Assembly (NCBI RefSeq): GCF_000972385.1
Contig: NZ_JXTE01000076.1
Location: forward strand, 1 to 35,457
Direction: 5' to 3'
DNA from: Streptomyces sp. WM6386
Lineage (GTDB): Bacteria > Actinomycetota > Actinomycetes > Streptomycetales > Streptomycetaceae
DNA: 35,457 bases
Part shown: one piece after another, positions 1-7,239 of the stretch
Position numbering within the stretch: the first letter of the stretch is position 1
How the letters are laid out: each line of letters opens with the position of its first letter
Program-made: the position numbers and the translations under genes
The notes under the pieces: model-generated
Databases searched by the model: none
Told to the model about the DNA's origin: nothing
The model's input: only the letters and a program-made list of their open reading frames with translations

Positions 1-1
1 G

Positions 2-160
2 GTCGACGACCCGTGGGGCTACGGCCGCTCGCTGGAGTGGGCGACGTCCTGCCCGCCCCCGCGGCACAACTTCCTCACCCTGCCGCGGATCCGCAGCGAG
101 TCCCCGGCGTTCGACCTGCGCCACACCACCGAGCCGCAGAGGGAGTTGACCGCTCCGTGA
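2..160 (+). CDS. ctaD: Cytochrome c oxidase subunit I, C-terminal end (partial)
   Basis: Only the last 52 codons lie in the window; the gene starts to the left. Frame 2 is open from the first complete codon to TGA at 158-160. The residues around [22 protein letters not shown] match the conserved tail of actinobacterial aa3 oxidase subunit I, where a W-x-x-x-(S/T)LEWAT-x-(S/C)PPPxHNF motif follows the last membrane helix. Subunit I is the catalytic haem-copper subunit of the terminal oxidase in the cytoplasmic membrane. The catalytic residues lie outside the window and cannot be checked. The stop codon overlaps the start of the next small gene (GTGA), suggesting translational coupling. Confidence 0.88.
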   Translation, partial: VDDPWGYGRSLEWATSCPPPRHNFLTLPRIRSESPAFDLRHTTEPQRELTAP

Positions 161-486
161 GCAAGTTCCTGGCCGACGTCGAGGGCCATCTGCTGCTCGC
201 CGCCACCCGCGAGGAGGGCCGCACGGCCGCCGAGCGCTTCACCGCACCACTGGACTGGCTCACGGACACCCAACGGGCCGAGGTGGAGCGGCGGTTCGAG
301 GCGGAGTACCTCGCACTCGCCCGCGACTCCTGGCACCACACTTCGGCGCGTGCCGGGCGGCTGCGGGAGGAGTACGAGGCGAAGTACCGCGAGCTGCGGC
401 GCAGACTGCTGGCAGGGTGGCTGCTGGGCTGTGCCGGACTCGTCGGTGTCGTGGTGGTGTGCGTCGTGCCGCAGCTCCGGCCTTGA
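157..486 (+). CDS. Small hypothetical membrane protein coupled to ctaD
   Basis: A 109-aa protein starting at a GTG that overlaps the ctaD stop by 4 bp. A purine-rich GAGGGAG lies about 11 nt upstream. Residues 1-80 are charged and probably helical ([26 protein letters not shown]), and residues about 84-105 form one hydrophobic segment ([21 protein letters not shown]), so a C-terminally anchored protein with a cytoplasmic helical domain is likely. I do not recognise a named family. The overlap with ctaD suggests it is co-expressed with the oxidase and could be an accessory or assembly factor, but that is inference. The same frame is open further upstream to position 13, but that part lies over the ctaD coding frame and is not real. 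Confidence 0.65.
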   Translation: MSKFLADVEGHLLLAATREEGRTAAERFTAPLDWLTDTQRAEVERRFEAEYLALARDSWHHTSARAGRLREEYEAKYRELRRRLLAGWLLGCAGLVGVVVVCVVPQLRP

Positions 487-537
487 CCTGTGGACCCGTG
501 CCGCGCTCGTCGAGCGGTTCGCGGCCTGCGGGTGGAG

Positions 538-566
538 GGCGAGGCTGTGCCGGACACAGCCTCGCC
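538..566. terminator. Bidirectional hairpin terminator between ctaD unit and GH27 gene
   Basis: A perfect 12-bp stem, GGCGAGGCTGTG (538-549) pairing with CACAGCCTCGCC (555-566), closes a 5-nt CCGGA loop. It sits between two convergent genes that end at 486 (+) and 586 (-). There is no T-tract on either side, which is usual for Streptomyces hairpin terminators. Confidence 0.75.
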
Positions 567-585
567 GGTGCGGGGTCCGGCTCCG

Positions 586-2538
586 CTAGTTCAGCGTCCA
601 CTTCTGGTTGTCGCCGGTGCCGCAGGACCACAGCACCAGCTGGCTGCCGTTGGCCGTCTGGTTGTTGTAGGCGTCCAGGCAGAGCCCGGAGTGGACGTTG
701 GTGAGGGTGCCGTCGGTGTTGACGTTCCACTTCTGGTTGTTCTGACCGTTGCAGTCCCAGATCACGACCTTGGTGCCGTTGGCCGTGCCTTGGTTGTAGG
801 CGTCCAGGCACTTGTTCCCGTACACCACGAGTTCCTTGCGGGAGGTGTACGTCCAGGCCTGGTTCTGGCCGCCGTTGCAGTCCCAGAGCTGGGCCTGGGT
901 GCCGTTGGTGAGGGTGTTGTCGTTGATGTCGAGGCAGCGGCTCGACTGTGTGCCGACGACCAGATTGCCGTTGGCGCCGGGCAGCGGCCTGACCGTGATG
1001 TCGGCAAGGGTCGGGGCGCCGGTGAAGGTCAGCGTGTTCGAGGAGCCCTTGGAGAGGGCGACCTGGACGCTGATCGTTCCCTGACTGGCACCGGTCGGCG
1101 GGAAGGAGACCGCCGTGGAGCCCTGGCCGTTGACCTTGAGGGCGGCCTTGCGGGCGGTCGAGGTGTTGTTGGTGTAGGCGACGTCGACGGTCTTCAGACC
1201 GGTGCTCCCGGCGACCACGCCGGAGAAGGTCGACGTGCCGGTGTAGGTGCTGCTCGCGGCCTCGGTGCCGCCCTTGACCGTGAGCATCACGGAGCCGCCC
1301 GCCGGGACGCTGGTGGTGTAGCTCGTGCCGTACGAGCCGATGTTCTGCTGCGTCCACAGGTCACGGACGGTCGCGTTGGCGTTGGTCAGGCCGAGGTCGG
1401 ACCAGCGGACGGTGATGTTCTGGGCGGCGGAGGTGCGGTTGAGCAGAACGACCGCGCGGTTGCCTGCGCCGGACAGGACCTTGCCGTACACCTGCAGTCC
1501 GCTGGTGTCCTCGGCGACCTTGACGCCCTGGAGGCCGCGCGGGTCCTGGTCGACGGCGATGACCTCGGGGTTCTTGAGGATGTTCGCGGTCTCGGTGGTC
1601 ATCGTGGCGAGGTTGTTGCCGGCGAGGAGCGGGGCGCCGGAGATGGCCCACAGGTTCATGTGGGTGCGGTTCTGGGCGGCGGTGAAGCCGTCCATGCCGA
1701 CCATCAGCATGTCGGGGTCGTTGTAGTAGCCGGTGTGCTGGGCCGTGGGGTGCAGGTTGCGGTCGTAGTTGGTCAGCAGGTTGGTCATGGACGGCTTGTT
1801 GCCGTAGATGATGATGTCGTCATTGGTGCGCCACATCGCGCCCTGGCCCGGGGCCCAGTTCCACGGGTTCTGCCGGCCCCAGTTGCACAGCGACAGGGTC
1901 ATCGGGCGGCCGGTGCTGGTGGTGGCCTTCGTGATCGCGTCGCTGATGGCCTGGTACGTCGTCTTCGCGTCGAGTCCCTCCGCGTCACCGCCGCACCAGT
2001 CGACCTTCACGAAGTCGAAGCCCCACTGCGAGAACTGGAGCATGTCCTGCTCGTAGTGGCCCTCACTGCCGGAGCCGGGCGCGGCGGGGCGGCCGGTCGG
2101 GTAGTAGTAGCCGCAGCCGTCCTTGCCGGCGTCGGTGTAGATGCCGGCCTTGAGGCCCTTGCTGTGGATGTAGTCGGCGATGGCCTTCATGCCACCGGGC
2201 CACTCCGTCTCGTCGATGGTGATGTTGCCGGCACTGTCACGGGTGCCCTGCCACCAGCCCTCGTCGATGTTGATGTACTGGTAGCCCGCCGCCGGCAGAC
2301 CCGAGGCGACGAACGCGTCGACCTGCTGCTTGATCACGCTGTAGTCGATCTTCGCGGCGAAGCTGTTCCAGGAGGCCCAGCCCATCGGGGCGGCGGGCAC
2401 GGATATCTGACGGCTGGTCGCCGCCTGCGCCTGGTTCGGCTGCGCGAACAGCAGGGCGGCGGTGGCGGCCAGGGCGAGGACGAGGGCGCGTACGGCGGCG
2501 GCTCTGACGCGGCGTACGGAACACCGTGGGGGGTACAT
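586..2538 (-). CDS. Secreted alpha-galactosidase, GH27 with C-terminal ricin-type CBM13
   Basis: A 650-aa secreted glycoside hydrolase releasing terminal alpha-galactosyl residues (GH27 melibiase family). An arginine-rich n-region and hydrophobic core end at about AQA^ATSRQ (residue 40). The catalytic barrel begins at PMGWASWNSF. The predicted nucleophile is D180 in FVKVDWCGG and the predicted acid/base is D276 in YNDPDML, both in family-typical contexts. A C-terminal beta domain follows to about residue 415, then a beta-sandwich linker module (about 420-520), then a ricin B-like CBM13 (about 525-650) with repeated C-L-D and Q-x-W motifs (QNQAWTY, NNQKWNV, DNQKWTL). The ATG is preceded by GAAGGAG. 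A near-consensus promoter and a paired GTTCGAA site lie upstream. GH27 also includes alpha-N-acetylgalactosaminidases and beta-L-arabinopyranosidases, so the exact substrate is not fixed. Confidence 0.93.
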   Translation of the reverse strand: MYPPRCSVRRVRAAAVRALVLALAATAALLFAQPNQAQAATSRQISVPAAPMGWASWNSFAAKIDYSVIKQQVDAFVASGLPAAGYQYINIDEGWWQGTRDSAGNITIDETEWPGGMKAIADYIHSKGLKAGIYTDAGKDGCGYYYPTGRPAAPGSGSEGHYEQDMLQFSQWGFDFVKVDWCGGDAEGLDAKTTYQAISDAITKATTSTGRPMTLSLCNWGRQNPWNWAPGQGAMWRTNDDIIIYGNKPSMTNLLTNYDRNLHPTAQHTGYYNDPDMLMVGMDGFTAAQNRTHMNLWAISGAPLLAGNNLATMTTETANILKNPEVIAVDQDPRGLQGVKVAEDTSGLQVYGKVLSGAGNRAVVLLNRTSAAQNITVRWSDLGLTNANATVRDLWTQQNIGSYGTSYTTSVPAGGSVMLTVKGGTEAASSTYTGTSTFSGVVAGSTGLKTVDVAYTNNTSTARKAALKVNGQGSTAVSFPPTGASQGTISVQVALSKGSSNTLTFTGAPTLADITVRPLPGANGNLVVGTQSSRCLDINDNTLTNGTQAQLWDCNGGQNQAWTYTSRKELVVYGNKCLDAYNQGTANGTKVVIWDCNGQNNQKWNVNTDGTLTNVHSGLCLDAYNNQTANGSQLVLWSCGTGDNQKWTLN

Positions 2539-2579
2539 GCGGCTCCTTCGTGCGGGGAAACACTCAAGGGTGGCGATAT

Positions 2580-2605
2580 TTCGAACAAGGATCGGCAGTT
2601 CGAAC
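2580..2605 (-). promoter_or_regulatory. Paired GTTCGAA operator candidate downstream of the GH27 promoter
   Basis: The heptamer TTCGAAC occurs at 2580-2586 and again at 2599-2605, 19 bp apart (about two helical turns). The second copy is part of the perfect palindrome GTTCGAAC (2598-2605). Both copies lie between the predicted transcription start (about 2612) and the GH27 start codon, where a bound repressor would block elongation. No matching regulator gene is adjacent, so the binding protein is unknown. Confidence 0.5.
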
Positions 2606-2618
2606 GTGTCGCGCGCCG

Positions 2619-2647
2619 AAAGTAGAGCCGCCGGAGGGGGAAGTCAA
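2619..2647 (-). promoter_or_regulatory. Promoter of the GH27 alpha-galactosidase gene
   Basis: Read on the minus strand, TTGACT (2647-2642) and TACTTT (2624-2619) are separated by exactly 17 bp. This is a close match to the HrdB-type consensus. Transcription would start near 2612, giving a leader of about 75 nt that contains the paired GTTCGAA site and the GAAGGAG ribosome-binding site. Confidence 0.65.
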
Positions 2648-2727
2648 CGGATGTGACAGGCGTGAAGTAGCCGTTCTCCTTGGGTCGTTCGCCCGTCGGA
2701 GCACGCAGCGGCGCCATACTGACCGTT

Positions 2728-3972
2728 GTGCACGTAGCGATCATGACGGCGGGATCCCGGGGCGACGTCGCCCCGTTCACCGGACTGGGGCACGGCCTGG
2801 TGCGGGCCGGGCACGAGGTCACCCTGGTCACGCACGGCTCCTTCGAGCCGTTGGTGGCGGGGTCGGGGCTCGGATTCCACGCCCTGCCGCTCGATCCCCG
2901 GGCGGAGCTGGAGTCCTCGCGCGGGCGGGCACTGCACGACAGCGCGACGGGCGCCGGGAAGCTGCTGCGGGTGGTGAGGATGGCGCGGGCCCTGGCCCAG
3001 GAGATGGCCGACGACGTGCTGGCGGCCGCGCGGGGATGCGACGTGCTGCTGCTGTCCGGCTCGCTCGCACCGCTGGGACACACCGTCGCCGAGGGTCTGT
3101 CGCTGCCCAGCATGGGCGTCTATCTCCAACCTCTCGCCCCCACACGCGAGTTCGGCCCTCCCATGCTCGGCGGCCGCTCCTGGGGAGCGGCCGGCAACCG
3201 GCTCGCCGGGCACGGCGTGGGCCTGGCCGTGGAGCAGGTCTTCGCCGCGACCGTCCCCGCGGTGCGCGAACGGCTGGGGATGCCCCAGGCCCGCACCACG
3301 GCGGCACTGCGGGCCCGGGAGCGGCAGGCGTGGCCCGTGCACCACGGCTTCAGCCCGCTGGTGGTGGCCAGGCCACGCGACTGGCGGGCGGGGCTGGACG
3401 TGACCGGCTATTGGTGGCCGTACGACGTGAAGAGCGAACTTCCGCCCGAGGTGCGGGACTTCCTCGACGCGGGCGAACCTCCGGTCTTCGTGGGTCTGGG
3501 CAGTGCGACGGTCCCGGACCCCGGGCGGCTCAGCGCCGACATCGTGCGCGCGCTGCGCCGGGCCGGGCTGCGCGGGGTGATCCAGCAGGGCTGGGGCGGG
3601 CTCGCGGCTGACGGCGAGGACATGCTGACCGTCGGCGAGGTCGCCCACTCGGCGCTCTTCCCCCACATGGCGGCGCTCGTCCATCACGCGGGCGCGGGCA
3701 CGACCGCGGCGGGGCTGCGGGCCGGGGTGCCCGCCGTACCGGTGCCGGTCCAGTTCGACGCGGGCTTCTGGTCCGCGCGGTTGGTCGCGCTGGGCGTGGC
3801 ACCGCGTGCGGTACCGCTACGGGGGCTGAACACGGACACCCTGGCCTCGGCGCTGACGCGGGTCACCCGCGATCCGGGGTACCGGGAGCGGGCGCGGGCG
3901 CTGGGGGCGCGGATTCGTGAGGAGGACGGGGTCGGGCCGGTGGTGGAGGCCGTGAGCCGGCTGGCGGGGTAG
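2728..3972 (+). CDS. GT1 glycosyltransferase, sterol glucosyltransferase-like
   Basis: A 414-aa GT-B enzyme that would transfer a nucleotide-activated sugar to a small hydrophobic acceptor in the cytoplasm. The N-terminus VHVAIMTAGSRGDVAPFTGLG carries the GSRGDV motif of sterol/MGT glucosyltransferases. The C-terminal donor site is visible as PVFVGLGS, then LFPHMAALVHHAGAGTTAAG, then GVPAVPVPVQFDAGFWS; its HHAGAGT is the PSPG-like donor loop. The GTG at 2728 is chosen because it places the first beta strand where relatives have it. No good Shine-Dalgarno is present, and CATACT (2715-2720) sits 7 nt upstream like a -10 box, so leaderless translation is possible. The acceptor is unknown. A truncated paralogue lies at 6080-7078. 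Confidence 0.85.
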   Translation: MHVAIMTAGSRGDVAPFTGLGHGLVRAGHEVTLVTHGSFEPLVAGSGLGFHALPLDPRAELESSRGRALHDSATGAGKLLRVVRMARALAQEMADDVLAAARGCDVLLLSGSLAPLGHTVAEGLSLPSMGVYLQPLAPTREFGPPMLGGRSWGAAGNRLAGHGVGLAVEQVFAATVPAVRERLGMPQARTTAALRARERQAWPVHHGFSPLVVARPRDWRAGLDVTGYWWPYDVKSELPPEVRDFLDAGEPPVFVGLGSATVPDPGRLSADIVRALRRAGLRGVIQQGWGGLAADGEDMLTVGEVAHSALFPHMAALVHHAGAGTTAAGLRAGVPAVPVPVQFDAGFWSARLVALGVAPRAVPLRGLNTDTLASALTRVTRDPGYRERARALGARIREEDGVGPVVEAVSRLAG

Positions 3973-3989
3973 ACGCCTCCGTCACCGCT

Positions 3990-4652
3990 TCAGCCTCCCG
4001 CCGGCTCCCACCCCACCGGCCGCAGAATCGCCAGCAGCTGGCGCACCAGCTCCTCCACCACTTCGTCCAGAGTCGCGTCCACCCACCCCGCGCTCCAGTC
4101 GTGCAGCAGTCCGTTGACGGCGCCGATGAACGCCGTCGCCGGGATCCGGTAGTCCCGCGGTGTCGCCTCCCCGCGGGCGACGGCCGCGTTCGCCTCGGTG
4201 CACAGCAGGTCGATCCAACCGGCGCGGCGGGCGAGGCGCTGTTCCTCCAGGCGGGGGCTGACGCCGATGATCTCGACGAAGGTGATGCGGATACGGCGGG
4301 GGTCGCCGGTGACATTGGCGGCATAGGCGCGGAAGATCGCGGCGACGCGGTCGGCGAGCGGGAGTTCGTCCGCGTCGGCCACCGCCGTTAGGACCGCCTC
4401 CTCGGCCCAGCCGTTGACCTGGAGATGGAGGGCCGCGAGGACATCCTCGAGGGTGCGGAACTCCTCGTAGAACTGGCGGGTCGACAGGCCCGCGGCCTCG
4501 CTGAGTGCGGCCACCGTGGTGTTGCGGTAGCCGGGGGTGTCGCCGAACAGCTGCAGAGCCGCGTCCAGGAAGCGCCCGCGCCGCAGCGCCTGTCGTTCCA
4601 CGGCGGTCTTGCCGCCGTAGCGGCCGGTCGGCGCCTTGAGCCTGCCCGCCAC
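3990..4652 (-). CDS. TetR-family transcriptional regulator
   Basis: A 220-aa one-component regulator. The N-terminal DNA-binding part is typical of TetR: RGRFLDAALQLFGDTPGYRNTTVAALSEAAGLSTRQFYEEFRTLEDVL, with the helix-turn-helix at about residues 48-68. The remainder is a helical ligand/dimer domain without a recognised effector motif. GTG at 4652 is chosen because GGAGG lies 5 nt upstream; the open frame continues to 4775 but that extension runs through the promoter region. The gene is divergent from the beta-propeller gene (start 4831). A perfect dyad lies between them on the propeller promoter, so it probably represses that gene. Its 3' end converges on the GT1 gene with a 17-nt gap. Confidence 0.9.
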   Translation of the reverse strand: MAGRLKAPTGRYGGKTAVERQALRRGRFLDAALQLFGDTPGYRNTTVAALSEAAGLSTRQFYEEFRTLEDVLAALHLQVNGWAEEAVLTAVADADELPLADRVAAIFRAYAANVTGDPRRIRITFVEIIGVSPRLEEQRLARRAGWIDLLCTEANAAVARGEATPRDYRIPATAFIGAVNGLLHDWSAGWVDATLDEVVEELVRQLLAILRPVGWEPAGG

Positions 4653-4706
4653 GGTCACCTCCGCTGATCGTCCTGTGACGCGCCAATTTTTATCGTGTAC
4701 GCGGTC

Positions 4707-4735
4707 TTGTGGACAGGGCGCCCCTTCCTTACTTT
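4707..4735 (+). promoter_or_regulatory. Promoter of the secreted beta-propeller gene
   Basis: TTGTGG (4707-4712) and TACTTT (4730-4735) are separated by 17 bp. The -10 hexamer is the same as that of the GH27 promoter. The predicted start near 4742 leaves a leader of about 90 nt before the ATG at 4831, which has an AGAGGAGAGAG ribosome-binding site. Confidence 0.55.
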
Positions 4736-4743
4736 TCAGTAAG
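4728..4743. promoter_or_regulatory. TetR-type operator candidate over the -10 box
   Basis: CTTACT-TTTC-AGTAAG is a perfect inverted repeat (6-bp arms, 4-bp centre). It lies in the divergent intergenic region between the TetR gene and the beta-propeller gene and covers the predicted -10 hexamer TACTTT. Position and symmetry are as expected for autogenous and divergent repression by the adjacent TetR protein. Confidence 0.6.
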
Positions 4744-4830
4744 TTGATTCTGAAAGCGTCTGTGTTCAGTTTCACGAGCTTCGCCTTGGCATGTCCTACT
4801 CATGAACCCCACTCAGAGGAGAGAGCCGTC

Positions 4831-6075
4831 ATGCCCGCTTTCAGACCCCGGCACCTTGGCGCTCTGGCCGCCGCCGTCGCCCTGACCGTCACCGCACCGG
4901 CGACCGCCGCCACCGCAGCGGAGGCCGCCGCCCTGCGCGAGGTGCTGTTCGTCGGCAACAACTGGGAAGGCACCGCCGACGTCCTCAGGTCCACGGGCGA
5001 TCTGGCGAAGATCGGCCGGATCAACGTCATCCCCGACAAGGACGCGCGGATGGCGGAGATCAACGCCGATCCGATCAAGTGGATCTACTTCACGGCGATC
5101 CGCAACGGTGTCGGCGAGGGCCACGACCAGTTCGTCGACGACATGTACACCACACCGGACGGCGCGTCGGTCGTCGTCTCCCGGCCGAGCTTCGCCGACG
5201 TCGTGTCGATCAACCTGTCCACCGGGGCCATCAACTGGCGCTTCCCCGTGTCGGGTTACCGCTCGGACCACATGGCGGTCTCCCCCGACGGCACCCGGGT
5301 GGCGGTATCCGCCTCGACCTCGAACACCGTGCACGTGCTCGACATCAGCACCGGAAAGCAGCTCGGCAAGTTCACCACCGGCGACAAGCCGCACGAGAAC
5401 ATCTTCACCAAGGACGGCAAGTACATCTACAACATGGCGATCGGTGACGTGAACACCGACACCGACGCCCCATGGCTGGACTGGACGAAGGGCGACCGGC
5501 GCATCACGGTCGTCGACGCCACGACGTACCAGCAGGTCAAGGTCATCGACATGCGGCCGAAGCTGGACGCGATCGGTCTCACGGACTACTCCGACGCGGT
5601 CCGCCCGGCCGTGTTCTCCCCGGACGAGTCCAAGCTGTACTTCCAGGTGTCGTTCTTCAACGGCTTCTTCGAGTACGACCTCGCCACCGACAAGATCACC
5701 CGCACGAAGACCCTCCCGAAGAACCCGGCGACCAGCGACGACCGCACCACGTTCGTCAACGACTCCCGCCACCACGGCATCTCGATGAGCCCCGACGGCA
5801 CCAAGCTGTGCGTCGCCGGAACCATGGACGACTACGCGACCGTCGTCAACCGCACGACCCTCCAGGAGGGCCCACTCGTCACCGCCTCCAAGCCCTACTG
5901 GGCCACGGTCAGCGGCGACGGCAAGCTCTGCGTGGTCTCCGAGAGCGGCACCGACCAGGTCACGGCCATCGACTTCGCCACCGGCCAGAAAACGGTGTCC
6001 GTCCCGGTCGGCGACCACCCCCAGCGCGTCCGCCTGGGCCATGTCGCGACGACCTGGACGAGCCCGGCCTCCTGA
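4831..6075 (+). CDS. Secreted YVTN/WD-type beta-propeller protein
   Basis: A 414-aa protein. An N-terminal signal peptide ends near TAPATAATAAE^A (about residue 30). After that come repeated propeller blades with signatures such as MYTTPDGASVVVSRPSF, DHMAVSPDGTRVAVSAST, VLDISTGKQLGKFTTG, ISMSPDGTKLCVAGTM and AIDFATGQKTVSVPVG. These SPDG-x-x-(V/L)-x-V and (I/V)D-x-x-T-G-x units are characteristic of YVTN-repeat cell-surface or periplasmic propellers. No catalytic residues can be assigned; it may bind a ligand or partner, or be a lactonase-like enzyme. It is the likely target of the divergent TetR regulator. ATG at 4831 has an AGAGGAGAGAG site. Only 4 nt separate its stop from the converging truncated GT1 gene. 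Confidence 0.85.
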   Translation: MPAFRPRHLGALAAAVALTVTAPATAATAAEAAALREVLFVGNNWEGTADVLRSTGDLAKIGRINVIPDKDARMAEINADPIKWIYFTAIRNGVGEGHDQFVDDMYTTPDGASVVVSRPSFADVVSINLSTGAINWRFPVSGYRSDHMAVSPDGTRVAVSASTSNTVHVLDISTGKQLGKFTTGDKPHENIFTKDGKYIYNMAIGDVNTDTDAPWLDWTKGDRRITVVDATTYQQVKVIDMRPKLDAIGLTDYSDAVRPAVFSPDESKLYFQVSFFNGFFEYDLATDKITRTKTLPKNPATSDDRTTFVNDSRHHGISMSPDGTKLCVAGTMDDYATVVNRTTLQEGPLVTASKPYWATVSGDGKLCVVSESGTDQVTAIDFATGQKTVSVPVGDHPQRVRLGHVATTWTSPAS

Positions 6076-6079
6076 AGGC

Positions 6080-7078
6080 TCAGCCCGCCGACCGTTCCAC
6101 GGCCTTGACCGCCGCGCCCGCCCCGTCCTCGGCGGCCATGAGCTGCGCGGCGGTCACGGCCGCACGGCTGTAGGACTGCTGCCGTGCCACACGGCCGAGC
6201 GCGTCGGCGAGCGCCTCGGCCGTGAGCGACCGGAACGGGATCGGGTCGGTGGCGGCTCCGAGCGCGGCCAGCCGCCCCGCCCAGAACGGCTGGTCCGCCG
6301 TCACCGGCACCGCGGGTACCCCGGCACTCGGTCCGGCCGCCGCGGTGCCCGCTCCGGCGTGGTGGACCACGGCGGCGACCCGCGGGAACAGCAGCGCGTG
6401 CGGTACGTCCCCGACGGTCAGGACGTCGTCGCCGTCGGCCGCGAGTCCGGCGCTGCCGGTCTGCAGGATCCCGCGCAGCCCGGCCCGCCGCAGGGCCCGT
6501 ACGGCGATGTCGCACATCCGCTCCCCCTGCCCGGCCGCCATGCTGCCGAACCCGATGAACACCGGCCGCGCTCCGGCCGCGAGGAAGTCCTCCAGTTCCG
6601 CGGTCAGCCGCCGGGACTCGTCGACGTACGGCCACCAGGCGCCCACGACCTCCAGCCCCGGCCGCCAGTCGGCGGGGCGCGGTACGAGTGCCGTGCTGAA
6701 GCCGTGCAGGACGGGCCGGTTCGCCTGCTCCTGTCTGCGGCGCATCGCACGCGGCGTCAGCGGGGGCAGGTCGAGGCTCCGGCGCAGGTCCGCGACTGCC
6801 CCTGTGTAGAGACGGTCGGCCATGCGCAGCGCGAGACGTCCGGCCGTACGGTTGCCGAGGCGGCCCAGTGAGCGGGCCGTGGCGACCACGGGCGGGAAGT
6901 CCCCGGTCGGGGCGGCGGGCACGACGTACGCGCCGATCGCCGGGGTGCCGGTGGCCTCGGCCAGGTGCCGGCCGAGGGGAGCCGTGGTCGTCGAGAGCAG
7001 AAGCAGATCCGTCCCCCGGTCCATCGCGGCGGCGAATCCCTGACCGAGCTCGGTGACGAACTCGGCCGCGGTACGCAT
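6080..7078 (-). CDS. 5'-truncated GT1 glycosyltransferase (probable pseudogene)
   Basis: The 332-aa open frame is a paralogue of the GT1 at 2728-3972 but lacks its first roughly 80 residues, including the GSRGDV loop and the first strands of the acceptor domain. The frame begins at the level of DLLLLSTTTAPLGRHLAEATG, equivalent to DVLLLSGSLAPLGHTVAEGLS in the intact protein. The donor domain is preserved: PVFIGFGS, LLFPRVAAVVHHAGAGTAAAG, GVPAVPVTADQPFW. Homology-like coding continues slightly upstream of the ATG (to about 7117) in the same frame, then meets an in-frame stop at 7142-7144. It abuts the stump of a MerR regulator, which looks like a deletion junction. Translation could restart at 7078, just after the MerR stump's stop at 7083, but a GT-B enzyme without this half-domain is unlikely to be active. 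Confidence 0.7.
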   Translation of the reverse strand: MRTAAEFVTELGQGFAAAMDRGTDLLLLSTTTAPLGRHLAEATGTPAIGAYVVPAAPTGDFPPVVATARSLGRLGNRTAGRLALRMADRLYTGAVADLRRSLDLPPLTPRAMRRRQEQANRPVLHGFSTALVPRPADWRPGLEVVGAWWPYVDESRRLTAELEDFLAAGARPVFIGFGSMAAGQGERMCDIAVRALRRAGLRGILQTGSAGLAADGDDVLTVGDVPHALLFPRVAAVVHHAGAGTAAAGPSAGVPAVPVTADQPFWAGRLAALGAATDPIPFRSLTAEALADALGRVARQQSYSRAAVTAAQLMAAEDGAGAAVKAVERSAG

Positions 7079-7082
7079 CAGT

Positions 7083-7184
7083 TCACGCCTGGTCGCCGCC
7101 CCACCGCTCTCCCAGGCCGTAGTGATGGAGCGTGCGCACCGTCACCGCGGCCCAGGACGCGACCTGCCGCACGGAGTACCTCAT
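7083..7184 (-). pseudogene. N-terminal stump of a MerR/TipA-type regulator
   Basis: A 33-codon frame begins MRYSVRQVASWAAVTVRTLHHY, the winged-helix start of TipA-like MerR regulators (family form: SVGQVAGFAGVTVRTLHHYDEIGLL). After residue 22 the similarity stops abruptly; the frame runs GLGERWGGDQA and ends at TGA. Intact relatives have at least 100 further residues. The lost sequence evidently included the rest of the regulator and the 5' end of the adjacent glycosyltransferase, with the junction at about 7110-7118. The family assignment rests on 22 residues plus the MerR-type promoter directly upstream. Confidence 0.68.
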
Positions 7185-7208
7185 TCACCTGCCCTTTCGT
7201 CGGGGTCC

Positions 7209-7239
7209 AGACTCGACCCTGACGTAAGGAGAGGGTCAA
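7209..7239 (-). promoter_or_regulatory. MerR-type promoter with 19-bp spacer and dyad operator
   Basis: On the minus strand, TTGACC (7239-7234) and GAGTCT (7214-7209) are separated by 19 bp. The spacer holds most of a perfect inverted repeat GACCCT-N11-AGGGTC (7215-7237). An over-long 19-bp spacer with a central dyad is the hallmark of MerR-family promoters, which the regulator activates by DNA distortion. The start would be near 7202, giving a short leader to the MerR stump ATG at 7184. The -35 overlaps the stop codon of the upstream GH5 gene. Confidence 0.68.

Noticed and set aside
490..2625. A 711-codon open frame opposite the alpha-galactosidase gene
   Set aside because: Low-complexity Val/Gly/Arg/Asp-rich translation with no domains. 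It is the usual antisense artefact of GC-rich codon use opposite a clearly real GH27 gene.
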